From contig NEUS01000026.1 in the NCBI GenBank assembly GCA_002288455.1, positions 1 through 38,758 of the forward strand: DNA of 38,758 bases, given 5' to 3'. Origin of the DNA: Opitutia bacterium Tous-C1TDCM. Its GTDB lineage: Bacteria; Verrucomicrobiota; Verrucomicrobiia; Opitutales; Opitutaceae. The notes beneath the pieces are model-generated. The model had not been told where the DNA came from. It saw only the letters and a list, made by a program, of their open reading frames with translations, and ran no database searches. Both the position numbers and the translations under genes were made by a program. Positions 34,433 to 38,758 of this stretch are shown piece by piece (positions within the stretch are counted from its first letter, which is position 1; each line of letters starts with the position of its first letter).

Positions 34433-35740
34433 TCAGCGGCAGAGATTCAACGCCGTCGTGATGAGCACGGCGTTGACGAAATCGATGAGAAAGGCGCCCA
34501 CGACGGTGACGATCAGAAAAGCCCGCGGCGCGGGGCCGAAGCGGCGGGCGAGTTCGCGCATCGTGGCGACGGCGTTGACCGTGGCGCCGAGGCCGAAGCC
34601 GATCAGGCCCGCGCTCATCGTGGCCGCCTCGTAGTTTCGGCCCATGACCCGGAACACGATCCAGTAGGCGATCGCGGCGATCAGCGCGACCTGGACGGCG
34701 AGGATCACGAGCATCGGCCAGGCGGCATGCGCGAGTTGATGGAGCTGCAGATCGATCATCACCACGGTGAGCAGCCACATCAGGGCGACGGACGCGACGC
34801 CGTCGGTGCGGTCGGACCGCAGCCACGTGCCGCCGGCGGCGTCGTGGAGATTCCGCAGGCCGGCCGCGACCAGCATCGAGCCCATGTAGACGGGAAACGT
34901 GATCCCGGCCTGCTGGAGCTGCACGCTGACGAAGGCGCCGAGTTTCATGCAGACGAACAAGGCGGCGAGGTGCAGCAAAACGGAGCCGGGATTGCGGGCG
35001 AGGTCCTGGAGTTCGGCGATGAAGCCGTGCGCCGGGGCCGGGGCTTCCGGCTCGGCGCTCGCGGCGGGGGCGGTCGCCCCAAGGCCGAGCTTCGTCCGCA
35101 CCAGCCGCCCGGCGATCGGTCCGGCGATGAGGCCGCCGGCGATGACTCCGAACGCGGCGGCGGCGATGCCGATGGCGGCGGCACCCGGCAGCCCGGCTTT
35201 TTCGAATTCCGGCGCGAACCCGGCGGCGGTGCCGAAGCCGCCCATGAGGGAAACACAACCCGCCATCAGGCCGAGCAGCGGGCTTTGGCCGAGCGCGAGG
35301 GCGGTGGCCGCGCCGGAGGCGAGTTGCAACGCGGCGACGGAGGCGGCGAGCGCGAGGTAAACGAGCAGCGTCCGGCCGCCCTGGCGCGCGACGGCCCAGC
35401 TGGCGTTCAGCCCGATGCACGTGAAAAAGAGAATCAGCAGCGGCCGTTCGACATCGGTCGGTTTCGGCGCCGCGAGATCCCATTGCGGCAAAATGCTCCA
35501 AAGCCAAACCGCGTCGGCGGTGCTGCCCTGCAGAGTGATGCGCCCCGGCAGCCACTCGGCGCAGGCGAGTAGGGCGACGGCGACGACCAGGCCGCTCAAG
35601 ATCGGGGCGGGAATATTCCAGCGCGCGAGCCGCGGCAGCCGGCGGATCGCCGCCTCGCCCAGCAGCAGGACCGGCAACGCGAGGACCAACAGAGCGAACG
35701 GGCCGAGCGTAAGGCCGGTGGCAAACGGAAGCGGAATCAT
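34433..35740 (-). CDS. GltS-like sodium:glutamate symporter family protein
   Basis: 435 residues with about ten to twelve membrane segments. The layout follows GltS: NIPAPILSGLVVAVALL near the start, LFFTCIGLNASW, the re-entrant loop CVSLMGGFGTAAGFAPEF in the first half, and FGLGATVNAVATMRELARRFG in the second, matching the paired selectivity loops. A long cytoplasmic linker (LGLGATAPAASAEPEAPAPA) joins the halves. E. coli GltS has GGHGT in the first loop; here it is GGFGT, so specificity may differ from glutamate. It is the first gene of a two-gene unit with an MFS carrier. Confidence 0.85.
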   Translation of the reverse strand: MIPLPFATGLTLGPFALLVLALPVLLLGEAAIRRLPRLARWNIPAPILSGLVVAVALLACAEWLPGRITLQGSTADAVWLWSILPQWDLAAPKPTDVERPLLILFFTCIGLNASWAVARQGGRTLLVYLALAASVAALQLASGAATALALGQSPLLGLMAGCVSLMGGFGTAAGFAPEFEKAGLPGAAAIGIAAAAFGVIAGGLIAGPIAGRLVRTKLGLGATAPAASAEPEAPAPAHGFIAELQDLARNPGSVLLHLAALFVCMKLGAFVSVQLQQAGITFPVYMGSMLVAAGLRNLHDAAGGTWLRSDRTDGVASVALMWLLTVVMIDLQLHQLAHAAWPMLVILAVQVALIAAIAYWIVFRVMGRNYEAATMSAGLIGFGLGATVNAVATMRELARRFGPAPRAFLIVTVVGAFLIDFVNAVLITTALNLCR

Positions 35741-36011
35741 CGGGGCGGGAAATCCGGCGCCGGGGCAGCGCGGGTCGCCGCACTGAAACGGAATCCGCGG
35801 ATGGCACCAGCGGAATCGCCGCGGCGGGAGAAGAGTCGGGCCGGGCGGGGCGGCGTTTGCACGGTGACCTTGACTCTGCCGACGGGCTCTTCTCTTTCAG
35901 CGATTCGCCCCAACCCCTGGCGCGGCGATTTGCCCCGGCGCTGTTTCCTCAGCCGGGTCGGGTCCGCCGCCGGCGAGCCGGTTTCCACCCTCATCCCTGT
36001 TCCGTCCCTGC

Positions 36012-38129
36012 ATGAAAGTCTTTGGTCTCCACTGGATCGACGTCGCCATTCTCCTTTCGTACATCGTCACCGTGCTCGTCGTCGGGAAAATCTTTTCCCA
36101 CAGCGTCAAAGGCGAAGGCGATTTCTTCCTCGGGGGCCGCTCGCTCGGCCGGTGGCTCCAGTTTTTCCTGAGCTTCGGCAACATGACCGATCCGGGGCAG
36201 GCCACCACGACGGCCAGTTCGGTTTACCGGCAGGGCGCGGGCGGCGCGTGGCTGGCGCTGATCACGCTGTTCCTCACGCCGTACTACTGGTTCATGAACG
36301 TCTGGTTCCGCCGCGCGCGGCTCACGACGATGGCGGATCTGTTCCAGGACCGCTTCGGCTCCAAGTTCCTGGCCTCATTTTATGCGGTGACGATGCTGAT
36401 GATCGTCGTCGTCGGCACGATTGCCGGCGGCAACGTCATGGCGCTGAAAACCCTCCAGCCGCTGATGGTGAAGGATCCGGCGATCTACACTCCGGCCGAG
36501 CAACAGATGGTCGCCGAGTACCATGAGTACGTGGGGCTGAAACAGCAGCGGCAGTCGGCGACGCTGCCCGCCGCCAACGAGGCGCGCTACGATGTGCTGC
36601 GCGACTACTACAACCGCGGGGCCCTGCAGCCCTACGTGACCTACCTTCATCCCGCGACGTTCTACCTCGTTTCCACGGGGCTGGTGGCGGTGTTCATCAT
36701 GCTCGGCGGACTCAAGGCCTCGGCGGTGGTCGACGCCATCCAGGCGATCCTCGTCGTGCTGATATCCGTGATTCTGATACCCTTCGGCCTGTGGAAAATC
36801 GGCGGCGCGGACGCGCTGCACGAGAAAGTGCCCGACGTGATGTTCAACCTTTTCGGCGGCGACATCGCCTCCGAGTACACGTGGTACTCGATCAGCGCGC
36901 TGCTGATCGTGCAGCTCATCGGCATCGCCGGCGCCCAGCACAACATGATGATCGCGGGTTCCGCGAAAGACGAGATGGCCGCGCGGCTCGGCTCCGTCAC
37001 CGGCGGTTTCAGCAAACGCTTCGTCACCATCGCGTGGGCCTACTGCGGCCTGATCGCGATCGCCCTCTTCGGGCCCGGCCTCGCCGATCCCGACCAGGCC
37101 TGGGGCCTGATGACGCGCGAACTGCTCCCCGTCGGCCTGATCGGCGTGATGATCACCGGCGTGCTCGGCGGCAAAATCGCCGTCCTCGGCGCCCAGTCCG
37201 TCGCGCTCTCCGGTCTCGCGGTGAAGAATCTCTACGAACCGATGTTCCCCGGCAAAACCGACGCGCACTACATGGTCGTCGCGCGCGTGGCGGTGCCGGT
37301 CCTGCTGGCCGCGGGTGTGCTGGTCGGCCTGTTCCTCAACAGCGTGGTCGCGATCCTGAAGTTTGCCATCGTGCTCCTGCTGGTCTGGGGCGTGCCGGTG
37401 ACGCTGCTGTTCCTGTGGCGCCGGGTGACGCGGATCGCGGTCCTCGTCCAGGTGATCATGACGCTGCTGCTCATCGCCGTCGTGCCGTGGATCGTGTCGA
37501 CGATCCCGGCCCTCGCGCGTTCGGAGGCGCTGACGCTGATGACGCGCGAGCGCACGGTGACGAAGGAAGTCGCCGCGACCAAGGCCGATGTCGCCGCCGG
37601 TCTCGCCGCGCAGGAAGGGCAGAAGATCACGAAGACGCGCCGGATCGAGCCGGTGTCGGTGTACTTCGAGGAAGGGGTCGTGCGCGTGGACCCGAAGGAT
37701 CCGAATTCGCCGAAGACGGGCAAGGGCCTGTTCCGCCCCGAGGTCTACCTGATGAAATTGCTCGGCTTCGATGTCGCCGGTTTCAGCTCGGCCCAATTGC
37801 TCACGACGCGCTACCTCGTCGATGCGGCGTTGCCGATCGTGCTGCTGATCGGGGTTTCGCTGCTGACGCGGCCGACGGATCCGGTGCGCGTCGCCCGTTT
37901 CTATGTGCGCATGAAAACGCCGGTGGCGCCGACGCTCGACGAGGATGCCAAGCGGGTGGAGGAGAGTTACGCCGCGCCGACCCGCTACGACCACACGAAG
38001 CTGTTTCCGGCTTCGAATTGGGAGTTCACGAAATGGGACAAGACGGACGCGCTCGGCTTCATCGCCTGCTGCGCGCTCGTCGGCGTGGTGCTCGTCGTCT
38101 TCAAGGGCGTGCTCGTGATCGGCTCGTGA
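36012..38129 (+). CDS. Sodium:solute symporter (SSS) family carrier, long form
   Basis: 705 residues, longer than the usual 480-550. The start IDVAILLSYIVTVLVVGKIF and DFFLGGRSLGRW are the SSS opening; GNMTDPGQATTTASSVYRQG is the helix 1/2 region near the sodium site, and the core repeats the LeuT fold through about residue 500. Two extra hydrophilic parts stand out: a loop at about 155-210 (TPAEQQMVAEYHEYVGLKQQ...) and a region at about 515-590 (TKEVAATKADVAAGLAAQEG...DPKDPNSPKTGKG), before two or three more helices. The substrate cannot be told; long relatives in Verrucomicrobiota and Planctomycetota are often near sugar genes. It is not in an operon with the divergent gltS-like gene (271 bp apart). 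Confidence 0.92.
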   Translation: MKVFGLHWIDVAILLSYIVTVLVVGKIFSHSVKGEGDFFLGGRSLGRWLQFFLSFGNMTDPGQATTTASSVYRQGAGGAWLALITLFLTPYYWFMNVWFRRARLTTMADLFQDRFGSKFLASFYAVTMLMIVVVGTIAGGNVMALKTLQPLMVKDPAIYTPAEQQMVAEYHEYVGLKQQRQSATLPAANEARYDVLRDYYNRGALQPYVTYLHPATFYLVSTGLVAVFIMLGGLKASAVVDAIQAILVVLISVILIPFGLWKIGGADALHEKVPDVMFNLFGGDIASEYTWYSISALLIVQLIGIAGAQHNMMIAGSAKDEMAARLGSVTGGFSKRFVTIAWAYCGLIAIALFGPGLADPDQAWGLMTRELLPVGLIGVMITGVLGGKIAVLGAQSVALSGLAVKNLYEPMFPGKTDAHYMVVARVAVPVLLAAGVLVGLFLNSVVAILKFAIVLLLVWGVPVTLLFLWRRVTRIAVLVQVIMTLLLIAVVPWIVSTIPALARSEALTLMTRERTVTKEVAATKADVAAGLAAQEGQKITKTRRIEPVSVYFEEGVVRVDPKDPNSPKTGKGLFRPEVYLMKLLGFDVAGFSSAQLLTTRYLVDAALPIVLLIGVSLLTRPTDPVRVARFYVRMKTPVAPTLDEDAKRVEESYAAPTRYDHTKLFPASNWEFTKWDKTDALGFIACCALVGVVLVVFKGVLVIGS

Positions 38130-38226
38130 CGCCGCCGCGGCGGGCAGCGCCGGTCCGCGCCCGCGATTGGGCCGCGGATTGCGGCGCTGCACCGGCGCTG
38201 ATCCCCGGGGCCGGAGCGAAGGATAG

Positions 38227-38622
<396 letters not shown>

Positions 38623-38636
38623 GCCGGGATCATTCA

Positions 38637-38758
38637 GTTGAGGAGCCTCTGAAAAACGTCCCCTCCGCGCCGGAAGTCGGCACGAAAAGTGGTGAGGTAA
38701 GGGATGAGCCAACAGACGAGTTTTCTGTCCCTTGGGTGCATGACGAAGCTGACGCGGA
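38637..38758 (+). mobile_element. Left end of an IS5-type insertion sequence, incomplete
   Basis: The motif GAGCCTCTGAAAAACG (38643-38658) has the look of an IS5-family terminal inverted repeat. A short leader follows and, at 38704, an open frame MSQQTSFLSLGCMTKLTR that resembles the start of IS5-family transposases (MSQQTxF...K.TRR). The window ends after 18 codons, so the right end and the transposase body cannot be seen. The same terminal motif caps the palindromic element at 10907-11058. Confidence 0.55.
38704..38758 (+). CDS. Putative IS5-family transposase, 5' end only
   Basis: ATG at 38704, open to the window edge (18 codons). The N-terminal MSQQTSF followed by KLTR fits the first residues of IS5-group transposases, which continue with TRRE.FL.EM. 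Too short for certainty; support comes mainly from the terminal-repeat-like sequence about 60 bases upstream. Confidence 0.45.
   Translation, partial: MSQQTSFLSLGCMTKLTR

Noticed and set aside
35741..36011. Sigma-70 promoter with TTGACT near 35870
   Set aside because: No acceptable -10 box lies 16-18 bases downstream; the match is not better than chance.

Overview
The window is a high-GC bacterial chromosome segment. It most resembles a Verrucomicrobiota genome of the Opitutaceae type. This is an inference from gene content (a GH78 rhamnosidase end, a DUF6807/PmoA-like protein, many exported hydrolases, a TonB-dependent receptor), from the near absence of Shine-Dalgarno sequences, and from intergenic regions full of short self-complementary 'word' repeats. 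No rRNA, tRNA or CRISPR array was found.

Layout. 1-7378: catabolic block of mostly exported proteins: end of an alpha-L-rhamnosidase, a DUF6807 protein, an exported class V aminotransferase-like PLP enzyme, a convergent exported RidA, a seven-Asp-box beta-propeller translationally coupled to an unrecognised exported 625-aa protein, and an M28 peptidase. 7379-10190: defence or mobile-type block on the minus strand: an hsdM gene lacking its 5' half, an EVE-HNH modification-dependent nuclease overlapping its stop codon, a hairpin-rich gene-free stretch, and a VapB/VapC-like pair. 10192-11116: an RDD membrane protein whose start lies exactly where hsdM homology breaks off, followed by a 152-bp palindromic MITE-like element. 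11117-12521: two small exported proteins without a recognised function.

12985-20701: minus-strand cluster of a TonB-dependent receptor followed by three tandem exported amidase-signature enzymes, suggesting uptake and cleavage of an amide-bearing substrate. 21109-24609: housekeeping genes gmhA (minus), recF, a TauE/SafE exporter and ruvC. 24792-28525: ferrochelatase overlapping a soluble multi-PAS hybrid histidine kinase. 28677-32801: a small orphan protein, gpmI and aspS. 32978-38622: an MFS carrier and a GltS-like carrier (minus), an SSS symporter and a PII protein (plus). The window ends inside what looks like the left end of an IS5-type insertion sequence, whose terminal motif matches the arms of the MITE at 10.9-11.1 kb.

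The parts most worth a second look are the recombination or assembly junction near 10190, the HsdM/EVE-HNH coupling, the MITE/IS relationship, the amidase triplication and the exported PLP enzyme/RidA pair.
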